A DNA stretch of 64,000 nt, taken from positions 1-64,000 of the forward strand of contig WNKV01000007.1 of assembly GCA_009720755.1 (NCBI GenBank), read 5' to 3'. This document shows positions 33,855 to 44,699 of this stretch, piece after piece. The position numbers were made by a program, and so were the translations under genes. The stretch comes from Rhodoplanes serenus. Lineage in GTDB: Bacteria; Pseudomonadota; Alphaproteobacteria; Rhizobiales; Xanthobacteraceae. The notes below the pieces were generated by a model. The model was not told the origin of the DNA. It searched no databases and worked only from the letters and a program-made list of their open reading frames with translations. Each line of letters starts with the position of its first letter. Positions within the stretch are counted from its first letter, which is position 1.

Positions 33855-34259
33855 TCAAGTCTCCTCCTCATCCTCGATGTCGCCGCCGAGGATTTCGGAC
33901 ACGTCGGTATCCTCTTCCTCGGTCTCGTCGATGAAGGCGTCGTCGTCCAGGCTCTCGTCGATGTCGACGTCGTCCTCGACGTCGGCGATGTCCTCGCCCA
34001 CCGCCGCCTTCTTGCCGCCCGACGCCTCGGCATCGGCCTCCTCGAGGGAGACGAACTCGGCCTCGCTCGACTCCGGCAGCTCGTCCTGCACGGCCGCCCG
34101 GCTCGCTGCGGCATCGGGCCGCCCGCGCGGCGCCGTCGGCAGCGTGACCTCGTAGATGCTGCCGCATTTCGGGCAGGTGATCGGGTCTTTGGCGAGGTCG
34201 TAGAACTTTGCGCCGCAGGCGGCGCAGAGGCGCTTCGTACCGAGCTCGGGTTTTGCCAC
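33855..34259 (-). CDS. TIGR02300-type FYDL zinc-ribbon protein
   Basis: The protein has 134 residues. The N-terminus (KPELGTKRLCAACGAKFYDL, then DPITCPKCGS) contains two CxxC pairs that form a zinc ribbon, and the rest is a very acidic tail (about 75-134). This combination is the alphaproteobacterial TIGR02300 family, of unknown function and often located next to aroA as here. It starts with GTG at 34259 after an AAGGA site. Divergent from aroA. Confidence 0.88.
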   Translation of the reverse strand: MAKPELGTKRLCAACGAKFYDLAKDPITCPKCGSIYEVTLPTAPRGRPDAAASRAAVQDELPESSEAEFVSLEEADAEASGGKKAAVGEDIADVEDDVDIDESLDDDAFIDETEEEDTDVSEILGGDIEDEEET

Positions 34260-35902
<1,643 letters not shown>

Positions 35903-36024
35903 GCGGCGGCCTCGCCGCGCCGCCCCGTCGGAGTGTCCAAACGGTCTCTTAAGCGTTCTGAAAGCGCGCAGCCGCTAGGCTTCGCGAGCCGCCCCGTCGC
36001 GGCGGACTGTTCGCGAGCCGCGCC

Positions 36025-37314
36025 ATGACCTCGTCGTCCGACGCTCTGCCGGCCGCGGCCGGCCAGCCCGCCGCAGCCGCGCCGCGTGACCCGCGCCGGC
36101 TGATCGCCGTCGTCGGCCTCGCGCTCACCCTCGGCTATGCGGTGCTGATCGCCGGCGCCGTGCTGGCCGGCGACTGGCTTCTCGATCGCGACGGCGCCCC
36201 GATCGTCAACGACTTTGCCGCCACCTGGGCGGCCGGCCGCCTGGCCCTCGCCGGCACCCCGGCGCTCGCCTGGGACGCGGAGGCCGCCAAGCAGGTCGTG
36301 GTGACGGCGATCGGGCGCGACTTCCCCGACCACTATCCGCTGTTCTATCCGCCGCCGCTCCTGCTGGTCGCGGCGCCGTTCGCGCTGCTGCCGCTGGTGC
36401 CGGCGATGCTCGCTTGGCTGGCCGTCACGGCGCCGCTCTATGTGCTGACGATCCGCGGCATTCTCGGCGGGGCGGCCGGCGTGCTGGTCGCCTGTGCGGT
36501 CCCGGCGGCGCTGTGGAACCTGACCGCGACTCAGAACGGCTTTCTCACCACGGCGCTGTTCGGCGGTGCCCTCCTGGCGCTGCCGCGGCGGCCGCTGCTG
36601 GCCGGCTGCCTGTTCGGGCTTCTGACCTACAAGCCGCAATTCGGCCTGCTGATCCCGCTGGCGCTGGTGGCCGGCGGCCATTGGCGGACGATCGCGGCGG
36701 CGGCCGCCACGGCGGCGGCGCTCGCGGCGGTCTCGTGGCTCGCTTTCGGGACGGCGCCGTGGCTCGCCTTCCTGCACGGCCTGCCGGTCGCCCGCGAGAC
36801 CTTCCTGACCCTCGGCCTCGGCAACTGGTGGAAGCTGCAAAGCGTCTTCGGCCTCGTCCGGGCGCTGGGCGGCAGCGAGACGCTCGCCTTCGTGCTGCAC
36901 GGCGCGGTCGCCATGGCGGCCGCGGCCGGCGTCGTCGTCCTGTGGCGCAGCCGGGCGTCCTACGGGCTCAGGGCGGCGGCGCTCGTCACCGCGTCACTGC
37001 TCGCCACGCCCTATGTCTATATCTACGACCTGGTGCTGCTCGCCGTGCCGGTGGCGTTCCTGCTGCGGCTCGGGCTCGACGAGGGCGTCCTGCCCGACGA
37101 GCCGGCCGCGCTCCTCACCGCCGGTGCCTTTCTGCTCGCCTATCCGTTCTGCCCGGTGCAGTTCGGGCTCGCGGCGACGCTGGCGGTCGCCCTGGTGATC
37201 GCCCGGCGCGCCCTCGTGGGCGCCGATATGGGCGCCGACGCGGCTCAGCCGCGCCGGGGCACTGCGGCGAGCGCCCGGGCGAGCGCCCGCGGGCTCACCG
37301 GCTTCTGGAGATAG
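36025..37314 (+). CDS. GT87-type (DUF2029) polytopic membrane glycosyltransferase
   Basis: About 429 residues with roughly 10-11 membrane segments, starting near residue 27 (LIAVVGLALTLGYAVLIAGA). The first periplasmic loop has NDFAATWAAGRLAL and FPDHYPLFYPPP, characteristic of GT87/PF09594 mannosyltransferase-like enzymes that use polyprenyl-phosphate sugars. The extreme C-terminus overlaps, tail to tail, the end of the histidine kinase gene on the other strand by 70 bases. Substrate unknown. Confidence 0.82.
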   Translation: MTSSSDALPAAAGQPAAAAPRDPRRLIAVVGLALTLGYAVLIAGAVLAGDWLLDRDGAPIVNDFAATWAAGRLALAGTPALAWDAEAAKQVVVTAIGRDFPDHYPLFYPPPLLLVAAPFALLPLVPAMLAWLAVTAPLYVLTIRGILGGAAGVLVACAVPAALWNLTATQNGFLTTALFGGALLALPRRPLLAGCLFGLLTYKPQFGLLIPLALVAGGHWRTIAAAAATAAALAAVSWLAFGTAPWLAFLHGLPVARETFLTLGLGNWWKLQSVFGLVRALGGSETLAFVLHGAVAMAAAAGVVVLWRSRASYGLRAAALVTASLLATPYVYIYDLVLLAVPVAFLLRLGLDEGVLPDEPAALLTAGAFLLAYPFCPVQFGLAATLAVALVIARRALVGADMGADAAQPRRGTAASARASARGLTGFWR

Positions 37315-38480
37315 CCGGTCATCCCGGCGGCGGCGGCCTGCGCCGCGTGGGTGCGGGTCGCCTGGCCCGACAGCCCGATCACCGGCACGCCGCCGGCTTC
37401 GCCCGGCAGGGCCCGGATGCGGCGGGTGGTCTCGAAGCCGTCGATGCCGCTCAGCACCACATCCATCAGCACGAGATCGTAGACGGCGCGGCCGAGCGCC
37501 TGCACGGCCGCGGGGCCCGAGTCGACGAAATCGGTGGCGTGGCCGAGCTCGTGCAGCACCGTGCGGAGCACGATGCGGCCGTAAGGGTTGTCCTCGACGC
37601 ACAGGATGCGCAGCGGCGCCGGGGTGTCGGGGCCGCCGTCGGCGGCGACCGGGGTCTCGGCCGTGCCGAGCGGCGCGGCTGCCTCGTCGGCGCCATCGGG
37701 CGCCGCAGCGAGCCGTACCGTGAGATGGAAGGTGCTGCCGCGGCCGAGCGCGCTGGTCACCGTCACGTCGCCGCCCATGGCATTGGCGAGCCGCTTCACG
37801 TAGGCGAGGCCGAGCCCGGAGCCGCCGAAACGCTCGGCGATGCGGTCGCTCCCCTGAGCGAACGGCCGGAACAGGCGGCGGATCTCCGCCTTGGCGAGGC
37901 CGATGCCGCTGTCGGTGACGTCGATCGAGACGAGGTGGCCGTCGCCGGCCGCCGCGTCGCCGACCGTGAGACGGACGCCGCCGACGGTCGTGAACTTCAC
38001 CGCATTATCGAGCAGGTTCTCGACCGCCGCCCGCAGCCGCACCTGATCGCCCATGACGGCCGGCAGATCGGCCGGGATGTCGGCCGAGAAGCCGATCCCT
38101 TTCGCCTCGGCGCGGGCGGCCGCCGAGGCGGCCGCATCGGCGAGCATCCGGGCGAGATCGAAGGGCTCGTGCCGCAGCACCAGCCCGGTCTCGCCGGCGC
38201 GGGCGCCGTCGACGATCAGCGACGTGAGGGCGGTGAGGTGCTCGGCCGAGCTCTTGAGGGCGTCGACCCATTCGCGCTCGCGGGCGCCGAGCGGCGTCAT
38301 CGCCAAAAGCTCGCTGATCGCCAGGATTCCGGTGAGGGGGGTGCGGATCTCGTGGGCGAGGGCGGCGAGCAGGCGTTCGAAGGCATGGGTGGAGGCGGGC
38401 CGTCGCCGCGGGGCCGCCGATCGCTTCGTCTGCCTGCGCCGGGTTCGGCTGCCGCCGGGTTTGGACACGCGCCTCGACAC
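37245..38480 (-). CDS. soluble hybrid histidine kinase/response regulator
   Basis: The protein has 411 residues. A basic N-terminus without membrane segment is followed by a HisKA domain with LAHEIRTPLTGIL (His about 43), an HATPase domain (NLLDNAVKF, DVTDSGIGLAKAEI, GSGLGLAYVK) and a C-terminal receiver domain (ILCVEDNPYGRIVL, LVLMDVVLSGIDG with phosphorylatable Asp, LQKPVS Lys). The lack of a sensor domain means its input comes from another protein or from the short N-terminus. It is monocistronic and divergent from the Crp/Fnr gene. Confidence 0.9.
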   Translation of the reverse strand: MSRRVSKPGGSRTRRRQTKRSAAPRRRPASTHAFERLLAALAHEIRTPLTGILAISELLAMTPLGAREREWVDALKSSAEHLTALTSLIVDGARAGETGLVLRHEPFDLARMLADAAASAAARAEAKGIGFSADIPADLPAVMGDQVRLRAAVENLLDNAVKFTTVGGVRLTVGDAAAGDGHLVSIDVTDSGIGLAKAEIRRLFRPFAQGSDRIAERFGGSGLGLAYVKRLANAMGGDVTVTSALGRGSTFHLTVRLAAAPDGADEAAAPLGTAETPVAADGGPDTPAPLRILCVEDNPYGRIVLRTVLHELGHATDFVDSGPAAVQALGRAVYDLVLMDVVLSGIDGFETTRRIRALPGEAGGVPVIGLSGQATRTHAAQAAAAGMTGYLQKPVSPRALARALAAVPRRG

Positions 38481-38733
38481 TCCTGGCCGGCGACCGGCCT
38501 CGGCCGGGCCGCCTTTGCGGCTCTACATATTCGGTCTATGCTCCGGATGAAACACCATATTCACGCACTTCGGCGGACTCCGGACGGACGCCGCTGTTTG
38601 GTCATGGTGGCGCCGCCGCGCCGTCACCAAGCGGCCGCCGGGTCGGCGAGACGCACCGGGCGATCTGCCAACCGGGCGACCCGACCATCGGGCGAAACGG
38701 TCATCACCGGCGGGAGGGGAGCCAGCGACACCG

Positions 38734-39405
38734 ATGGGCAAGCCGCTCGAATTCGCCACCCTCCTGGGCCTCAATCCGTTGTTCTCCGGGCTCGATCCGG
38801 ACGCCATTGCGGCGATCGCCCGGCTCTGCCAGATCCGCCGGCTGCCGGCCGGCCGCACCCTGTTCGTGAAGGGCGATCCCGGTGACGCGCTGTACGGCGT
38901 GCGACGCGGCCAGATCCGCATCGAGACCGGCACCGCGACCGGCGAGCGGATGACCATCGAGGTGTTCGGCGCCGGCGACCTGTTCGGCGAGATCGCGGTG
39001 CTCGACGGGCGTCCGCGCACCGCCGACGCCGTCGCTCAGGAGGACTGCGAGCTGTTCGTGCTGCCGCGCGCCGAGTTCATGGCCATGCTGGAGCGCGAGG
39101 GCCGTCTGGCGATCCGCATCATCGAGCTTCTGTGCGCCCGGCTGCGCTCCACCAACGAGCGCACCGAGGAGATGATGTTCCAGCCGCTGCCGGTGCGGCT
39201 CGCCCGCCGGCTGGAGGCGCTCGCGGCCGACTTCGGGTCCGATCTCCAGATCACCCAGGACGAGCTGGCCGGCCTCGTCGGCGTCACCCGCGAGAGCGTC
39301 AACCGGCAGCTTCAGGAGTGGCGGGCGAGCGGCATCGTCCGGCTCGGCCGCGGCCGCATCCAGGTCGATCTGGAGCGCCTTGCCGGACAAACCCGGAAGG
39401 CGTAA
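38734..39405 (+). CDS. Crp/Fnr family transcriptional regulator
   Basis: The protein has 223 residues. A cyclic-nucleotide-binding beta-barrel (GDLFGEIAVLDGRPRTADAV, the phosphate-binding cassette with GE and R) is followed by a long dimer helix and a winged HTH (ITQDELAGLVGVTRESVNRQ). It lacks the N-terminal cysteines of Fnr, so it is unlikely to hold an Fe-S cluster; the cassette suggests cAMP or a similar ligand. The next operon, an RND pump, lies about 130 bases downstream and may be a target. Confidence 0.92.
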   Translation: MGKPLEFATLLGLNPLFSGLDPDAIAAIARLCQIRRLPAGRTLFVKGDPGDALYGVRRGQIRIETGTATGERMTIEVFGAGDLFGEIAVLDGRPRTADAVAQEDCELFVLPRAEFMAMLEREGRLAIRIIELLCARLRSTNERTEEMMFQPLPVRLARRLEALAADFGSDLQITQDELAGLVGVTRESVNRQLQEWRASGIVRLGRGRIQVDLERLAGQTRKA

Positions 39406-39466
39406 CGTCGGGCGAAATTGTCTCGCCATTTCTGTTTCGAATTGCCTTCGTATCATTCGACCGATC

Positions 39467-39477
39467 TGAACGGTTCA
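39467..39477. promoter_or_regulatory. 11-bp palindrome upstream of the RND operon
   Basis: TGAACGGTTCA is symmetric about its central G and lies about 60 bases before the adaptor start. Its size suits half of a larger operator for a dimeric regulator. The regulator is not known. Confidence 0.3.
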
Positions 39478-39534
39478 TCCTGACCGCCGCGCCCCCTCGC
39501 GGCGTCCGACATCGTGACGGAACGGGACATCCGC

Positions 39535-40518
39535 ATGACACCTCCTGCAAGCACGAGGCAGGCCGCGGCGACGAGATCGCGTGGCCCGCTCGCGGTCGCG
39601 CGTCTGGTCGCGCTCGCTACGGTGGCGCTCGCCACGGTGGCGCTCACCACGGTGGCGCTCGTTTGGGCGCCGGCCGCGCGCGCCGCCGACAAGGCCCCGC
39701 CGGCCTCGGCCTCGACCGGCGTTCCGGTGATCGTCACCAAGGCCGAGACGGCCTGCTTCAGCAGCGCGGTCCGCGTCAACGGCCTGCTGCTGGCGCGCTC
39801 CGAGGCGATGGTGTTCCCCGAGGTCGACACCGGCTTCAAGGTCGCCCAGGTGCTGGCCCGCGAGGGTGACCGCGTCAGCGCCGGCCAGTCGCTCGCCCGG
39901 CTGACTCGCAGCGACGGCACCGCCGTGACGGTGCGGGCGCCGGTCAACGGGCTCGTGGTCAAGGCCAGCGCGACGCTCGGCGCACCCGCCTCCGCCCGCG
40001 CCGCCGACCCCTTGTTCCGCATCGCGGTCGACGGCGAGATCGAGCTGATGGCCGAGGTGCCGAGCATCTACCTGCCCAAGCTGCAACCGGGCCAGACCGC
40101 CCGCGTCGAGCTGGAGGAGGGCCGCGACATTCCCGGCCGCGTCCGCCTGGTGCCGGTGGAGATCAACCCGGTCAGCCAGCTCGGCCAGGTGCGGGTGTCG
40201 ATCGAGAACGAGCCGTCGCTGCGGGCCGGCACCTTCGCGCGCGCCACCATCGATGCGGCGCGCAGTTGCGGCGTCGCGGTGCCGCGCGCCGCCGTGCAGT
40301 TCCGCACCGAAGGCGCCACCGTGCAGGTGGTGCGCGACCGCACCGTCGAGACCCGCAAGGTGCAGGTCGGCCTCGTCTCCGACAGCGGTGCCGAGATCCG
40401 TGAGGGCGTGCAGGAAGGCGAGGTGGTGATCGCCAATGCGGGCGGCTCGCTGCGCCACGGCGAGAAGGTTCGCCCGATGGTGCGCGACGAAGCCACCGGA
40501 CAGCTCGAGGAGCGCTGA
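39535..40518 (+). CDS. RND efflux periplasmic adaptor subunit
   Basis: Membrane fusion protein of the HlyD/AcrA family, about 327 residues. A signal anchor (about 18-45) is followed by a lipoyl/barrel-sandwich split (VFPEVDTGFKVAQVLAREGD, VRAPVNGLVVKASATLG) and a beta barrel (IYLPKLQPGQTARVELEEGR). The helical hairpin is short. It links the inner-membrane pump to an outer-membrane channel that is not encoded here. ATG 39535 is favoured; GTG 39514 is 21 bases longer. The permease gene begins one base after its stop, so they are co-translated. Confidence 0.9.
   Translation: MTPPASTRQAAATRSRGPLAVARLVALATVALATVALTTVALVWAPAARAADKAPPASASTGVPVIVTKAETACFSSAVRVNGLLLARSEAMVFPEVDTGFKVAQVLAREGDRVSAGQSLARLTRSDGTAVTVRAPVNGLVVKASATLGAPASARAADPLFRIAVDGEIELMAEVPSIYLPKLQPGQTARVELEEGRDIPGRVRLVPVEINPVSQLGQVRVSIENEPSLRAGTFARATIDAARSCGVAVPRAAVQFRTEGATVQVVRDRTVETRKVQVGLVSDSGAEIREGVQEGEVVIANAGGSLRHGEKVRPMVRDEATGQLEER
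39610..39660. repeat. 15-bp tandem repeat in the adaptor signal region
   Basis: Three near-identical 15-bp units (GCGCTCGCTACGGTG and variants) encode VALATVALATVALTTVAL in the hydrophobic signal segment. The units are in frame, so copy-number change would lengthen or shorten the hydrophobic helix. Confidence 0.7.
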
Positions 40519-40519
40519 C

Positions 40520-43500
40520 GTGAACATCTCGGCCTGGTCGATTCGCAAGCCGCTGCCCTCGGTCGTCTTCTCGATCATCATCGTGCTGCTCGGCTGGTTC
40601 AGCTTCACCAAGCTGCCGATCACCCGCCTGCCCAGCGTCGACGTGCCGATCGTCTCGGTCGCCGTCGCCCAGTTCGGCGCCTCGCCGGCCGAGCTGGAGG
40701 CGCAGGTCACCAAGACGATCGAGGACGCCGTGGCGGCGATCGTCGGCGTCAATCACATCGATTCCAGCATCAGCGACGGCCTGTCCGTCACCACCATCAC
40801 GTTCCTGCTCGACGCCGATCCCGACCGCGCGCTGAACGACGTCAAGGACGCCGTCACCCGGGTGCGATCGAGCCTGCCGAGCGGCATCACCGAGCCCCTG
40901 GTGCAGCGCCAGGAGGTGATCCCGTTCCCGATCATGACCTACGCTGCGATTGCGCCGGGACGCACCCCCGAGCAGCTCTCGTGGTTCGTCGACGACGTGG
41001 TCAAGCGCAATCTCCAGGGCCTGCGCGGGGTCGCCAAGTTCGAGCGCATCGGCGGCGCCGACCGCGAGATCCTGGTGTCGCTCGATCCCGACCGTCTCCA
41101 GGCGGTGGGGCTCACCGCCGCCGGCATCAGCGAGCAGCTCCTCAAGAACAATGTCGACGTCGCCGGCGGCCGCGCCGAGATCGGCGGCCGCGACCAGTCG
41201 ATCCGCACCATTGCGGGCGCCCCCACCCTGTCGGCGCTGGCCGGCACCACCTTCAGCCTGCTGGCCGGCGGCGAGGTGCGGCTCGACGACCTCGGTGTCG
41301 TCACCGACACGGTGGTGGAGCCGCGCACCTTCGCGCGCCTCAACGGCGACCCGGTGGTCGCCTTCGCGGTCTACCGGGCCAAGGGGGCGAGCGACGTGCG
41401 CGTCTCCGAGGCGGTCGAGCGCGAGATCGCCCGCATCAAGGGCGAGCATCCCGACGTCGACGTCCGGCTGATCGACTCCTCGGTCGACTTCACCCGCGCC
41501 AACTACGACAACGCCATGCAGACGCTGCTGGAAGGCGCGCTGCTGACCATCGTGGTGGTGTTCCTGTTCCTGCGCGACTGGCGCGCCACCACCATCGCCG
41601 CCATTGCGCTGCCGCTGTCCGTCTTCCCGGCCTTCTGGGTGATGGACATGCTGGGCTTCTCGCTCAACCTCGTCACGCTGCTCGCCATCACGCTGTCGAC
41701 CGGCATCCTGGTCGACGATGCCATCGTCGAGATCGAGAACATCGAGCGCCATATCCAGATGGGCAAGTCGCCCTACGAGGCGTCGATCGAGGCGGCCGAC
41801 GAGATCGGGCTGGCCGTCATCGCCATCAGCCTCGCCATCGTGGCGATGTTCCTGCCGGCGAGCTTCATGCCCGGCATCGCCGGGCAGTTCTTCAAGCAGT
41901 TCGGCGTCACCGTGTCGGTGCAGGTGCTGTTCTCGCTGCTGGTGGCGCGGCTGGTCACCCCGGTGCTCGCCGCCTACTTCCTCAAGCCCAAGGCTCATGT
42001 GGAGAAGCCGCCGGGCGCCATCATGCGGGCCTACACGCGGGTGCTCGAAGTCTCGGTCGGCTCGCGCTATCTCACCGTGCTGGTGGGGCTCGGGGTGTTC
42101 GCCGCCTCGATCTGGGGGCTGACCCTGCTGCCCTCCGGCTTCCTGCCGCAGCAGGACGTGGCGCGCTCGCTGCTCGCCGCCGAGCTGCCGCCGGGCACCC
42201 CGCTCGCCGAGACCGAGGCGGTGACCGGCCGCATGGTCGACATCATCCGCAAGCGGCCCGAGGTGCGCAGCGTGTTCGTCGACGGCGGCCGCATCCCCCC
42301 CAAGGTCACCGAGGTCAACACCGCGGCGCTGATCATCAACTACGTGCCCAAGAAGGAGCGCAAGGTCACCCAGGCGCAGCTCGAGCGCGACATCGCCCGC
42401 GATCTCGCCGAGGTGCCCGACGTGCGCTTCTGGTTCCTCGACGAGAACGGCCAGCGCGTCATCTCGCGCATCGTCACCGGCCAGGACGGCAACACCGTCG
42501 CCAATGTGGCGGCCGAGCTCGCCAATCAGATGCGGCGGCTGTCGTCGATCTCCAACGTGGTGTCGACCGCCGCCCTCGATCGGCCGGAGCTGCGCATCGT
42601 GCCGCGCAAGGCGCTGGCGACGCGCCTCAACGTCAACACCGAGACGCTCGCCGCCACCATCCGGGTCGCCACCATCGGGGATGTCGGGCCGCGCCTCGCC
42701 AAGTTCAACGTCGGCGATCGGCTGGTGCCGATCCGGGTGATGATCGAGGACACCGGGCGGGCCGACCGCCAGGTGCTGGAGCAGCTCCGGGTGCCGACGC
42801 TGCGCGGCACCACCGTGCCGCTCCTCGCCATCGCCGACATCCAGCTCGCCCAGGGGCCGGCGGTGATCTCCCGCCACGACCGCGAGCGCCAGGTGCGCAT
42901 CGAGGCCGATCTCGTCGGCCACACGCCGCAGAGCCAGGCCGAGAAGGAGATCGACGCGCTGCCGGTCATCTCGCATCTGCCCAAGGGGGTGCGGCTCCAG
43001 CCCTCGGCCGACTCCGAAGCCAAGAAGGAGCTGCTGGAGGGCTTCCCGCCCGTGATGGCCAAGGGCATGGTGACGGTCTATGCGGTGCTGGTGCTGCTGT
43101 TCCACAGCTTCCTGCAACCGATCACCATCCTGTTCTCGCTGCCGCTGTCGATCGGCGGCGCCGTGATCGCGCTGCTCATCACCGGCAATCAGCTCGACCT
43201 GCCGGTGTCGATCGGCCTCCTGATGCTGATGGGCATCGTCACCAAGAACGCCATCATGCTGGTCGACTTCGCCATCGAGTCGATGGCGCGCGGCATGGAC
43301 CGCAACGCCGCCATCATCGACGCCGGGCAGAAGCGGGCGCGGCCGATCATCATGACCACCATCGCCATGGTGGCCGGCATGGTGCCGGCGGCGCTGGCGC
43401 TGGGGGCGGGCGGCGAGTTCCGCTCGCCGATGGCGACCGCGGTGATCGGCGGCCTGATCGTCTCGACGCTGTTGTCGCTGCTGTTCGTGCCGGCGGTGTT

Positions 43501-43792
43501 CACCGTGATGGACGATGTCGGCCGCGGCTTCGGCCGGCTGTTCGGCGGCCTGGTCACCGGGCACGGCAGCCATGGTGGCCACGGCGGCGCCGACGAGCCG
43601 CCGCCGGGCGGCGGCCATGGGGCGCCCGAGCGGACAGTCGAGCGGACACCCGAGCGGCCCGCCGAACGGGCGCCCGAGCGGGTTCCTGAGCGGGTGGCCG
43701 AGCGCACGGCGGACCGCGGCCGCGAGGCGCCGCCCGACAAGCCGGAGCCCAAGCGGGCGCCGAGCCGCGGCCTGTTCGGCTGGAGCCGGTAG
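40520..43792 (+). CDS. RND efflux inner-membrane permease (HAE1-type)
   Basis: The protein has 1090 residues and 12 membrane segments in the AcrB layout. First helix PSVVFSIIIVLLGWFSF, then the proton-relay Asp pair in helix 4 (GILVDDAIVEIENIERH, about residue 396) and the Lys in helix 10 (MGIVTKNAIMLVDFAI). It pumps drugs or lipids with proton antiport, together with the adaptor upstream. After the last helix the C-terminal ~80 residues are unusual: a His/Gly-rich stretch (GHGSHGGHGG) and an ERxxER repeat region. GTG 40520 starts one base after the adaptor stop. Confidence 0.95.
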   Translation: MNISAWSIRKPLPSVVFSIIIVLLGWFSFTKLPITRLPSVDVPIVSVAVAQFGASPAELEAQVTKTIEDAVAAIVGVNHIDSSISDGLSVTTITFLLDADPDRALNDVKDAVTRVRSSLPSGITEPLVQRQEVIPFPIMTYAAIAPGRTPEQLSWFVDDVVKRNLQGLRGVAKFERIGGADREILVSLDPDRLQAVGLTAAGISEQLLKNNVDVAGGRAEIGGRDQSIRTIAGAPTLSALAGTTFSLLAGGEVRLDDLGVVTDTVVEPRTFARLNGDPVVAFAVYRAKGASDVRVSEAVEREIARIKGEHPDVDVRLIDSSVDFTRANYDNAMQTLLEGALLTIVVVFLFLRDWRATTIAAIALPLSVFPAFWVMDMLGFSLNLVTLLAITLSTGILVDDAIVEIENIERHIQMGKSPYEASIEAADEIGLAVIAISLAIVAMFLPASFMPGIAGQFFKQFGVTVSVQVLFSLLVARLVTPVLAAYFLKPKAHVEKPPGAIMRAYTRVLEVSVGSRYLTVLVGLGVFAASIWGLTLLPSGFLPQQDVARSLLAAELPPGTPLAETEAVTGRMVDIIRKRPEVRSVFVDGGRIPPKVTEVNTAALIINYVPKKERKVTQAQLERDIARDLAEVPDVRFWFLDENGQRVISRIVTGQDGNTVANVAAELANQMRRLSSISNVVSTAALDRPELRIVPRKALATRLNVNTETLAATIRVATIGDVGPRLAKFNVGDRLVPIRVMIEDTGRADRQVLEQLRVPTLRGTTVPLLAIADIQLAQGPAVISRHDRERQVRIEADLVGHTPQSQAEKEIDALPVISHLPKGVRLQPSADSEAKKELLEGFPPVMAKGMVTVYAVLVLLFHSFLQPITILFSLPLSIGGAVIALLITGNQLDLPVSIGLLMLMGIVTKNAIMLVDFAIESMARGMDRNAAIIDAGQKRARPIIMTTIAMVAGMVPAALALGAGGEFRSPMATAVIGGLIVSTLLSLLFVPAVFTVMDDVGRGFGRLFGGLVTGHGSHGGHGGADEPPPGGGHGAPERTVERTPERPAERAPERVPERVAERTADRGREAPPDKPEPKRAPSRGLFGWSR

Positions 43793-43813
43793 GTCGGCCC
43801 GAGGGGGTGCGCA

Positions 43814-43832
43814 CCGGGGCGCGGTGCCCCGG
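43814..43832 (+). terminator. GC-rich hairpin after the RND permease gene
   Basis: CCGGGGC and GCCCCGG pair around a 5-base loop about 20 bases after the permease stop. A competing pair (GCACCG with CGGTGC) overlaps it. No U tract follows, so if it terminates it is probably rho-assisted. Confidence 0.4.
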
Positions 43833-43878
43833 CGGCCTCTCTTCGGCGGCTTCTCTTCGGCGGCTTCTCTTCGGCGGC
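43831..43878. repeat. 14-bp tandem repeat between the pump and the regulator gene
   Basis: Three copies of GGCGGCTTCTCTTC (the first with one change) and a partial fourth lie in the 230-base gap between the permease and the response regulator genes. They form a direct array that could act as regulator-binding half sites, or be simple slippage products. Confidence 0.65.
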
Positions 43879-44021
43879 GTCGCGCGGGGTGCTGTCGCCG
43901 GGCTGCCGTCGCTCGGGCGGCCTCTCTGCGGCGGCGGTCCGAGGCCGTCTCCCGCCGGCCGCGGAGTATGGTATGTCTGCGACGACGGGCCGCGGGCGGC
44001 GGCCCGAAGGCAGGCGGGCGC

Positions 44022-44699
44022 ATGCGGGTTCTGATCGTCGAGGACAACGAGGAGCTGGCGCGGCTGGTGGTGGGCGGGCTCGGCAAGGCCGGCCACGCCG
44101 CCGATCACGCCGCCACGGCGGCCGAGGCGCGCCACATCCTGGCGGTGGAGATCTACGACGCGGTGGTGCTCGACCTCGGCCTGCCGGATGCCGACGGGCT
44201 CGCCATCGTGCGCGAGATGAGGGCCCGGCAGGACCCCACCGCCATCCTGGTGCTCACCGCGCGGGCCGGTGTCGACGATCGCGTCGAGGGCCTGCGCAGC
44301 GGCGCCGACGACTATCTGGTCAAGCCCTTCGCCTTCGAGGAGCTGGTCGCCCGCATCGAGGCGCTGTCGCGGCGGCCGCGCGCCATGCACGGGCTGGTGC
44401 TCCGCCTCGCCAATCTGAGCCTCGACACCACCGGGCGGCAGGTGTTCATCGACGACGAGCCGCACATCCTCTCGGCGCGCGAGCTGGCCGTGCTGGAGAT
44501 CCTGCTGCGGCGCAAGGGCCGCGTTGTGCCCAAGAAGCTGGTCGAGGACCAGCTCTTCGGCGCCTCCGGGGATCTCTCCTCCAACGCCGTCGAGGTGTAT
44601 GTCCATCGGCTGCGCCGGCAGCTCGCCGAGCGCAACGCCCACGTCACCATCCACACCGTGCGCGGCGTCGGCTACATGATCGCCGAGGCGAAGGCGTGA
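44022..44699 (+). CDS. OmpR-family response regulator
   Basis: The protein has 225 residues. Receiver domain with VEDNEELARLVVGGLGKA, the phospho-Asp in AVVLDLGLPDADG and Lys in LVKPFAFEELVARI. The C-terminal winged helix contains LSARELAVLEILLRRKGRVV and NAVEVYVHRLRRQL. Length and layout match QseB/TctD-type regulators. Its stop overlaps the sensor kinase start. Its place right after the RND operon suggests that it controls the pump. Confidence 0.95.
   Translation: MRVLIVEDNEELARLVVGGLGKAGHAADHAATAAEARHILAVEIYDAVVLDLGLPDADGLAIVREMRARQDPTAILVLTARAGVDDRVEGLRSGADDYLVKPFAFEELVARIEALSRRPRAMHGLVLRLANLSLDTTGRQVFIDDEPHILSARELAVLEILLRRKGRVVPKKLVEDQLFGASGDLSSNAVEVYVHRLRRQLAERNAHVTIHTVRGVGYMIAEAKA

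Noticed and set aside
40172-44086. Open frame of 1304 residues on the minus strand opposite the RND permease
   Set aside because: It mirrors the codon bias of the real gene, is made of Arg/His/Gly/Asp-rich low-complexity sequence and has no domain. Such shadows are usual in DNA of this GC content.
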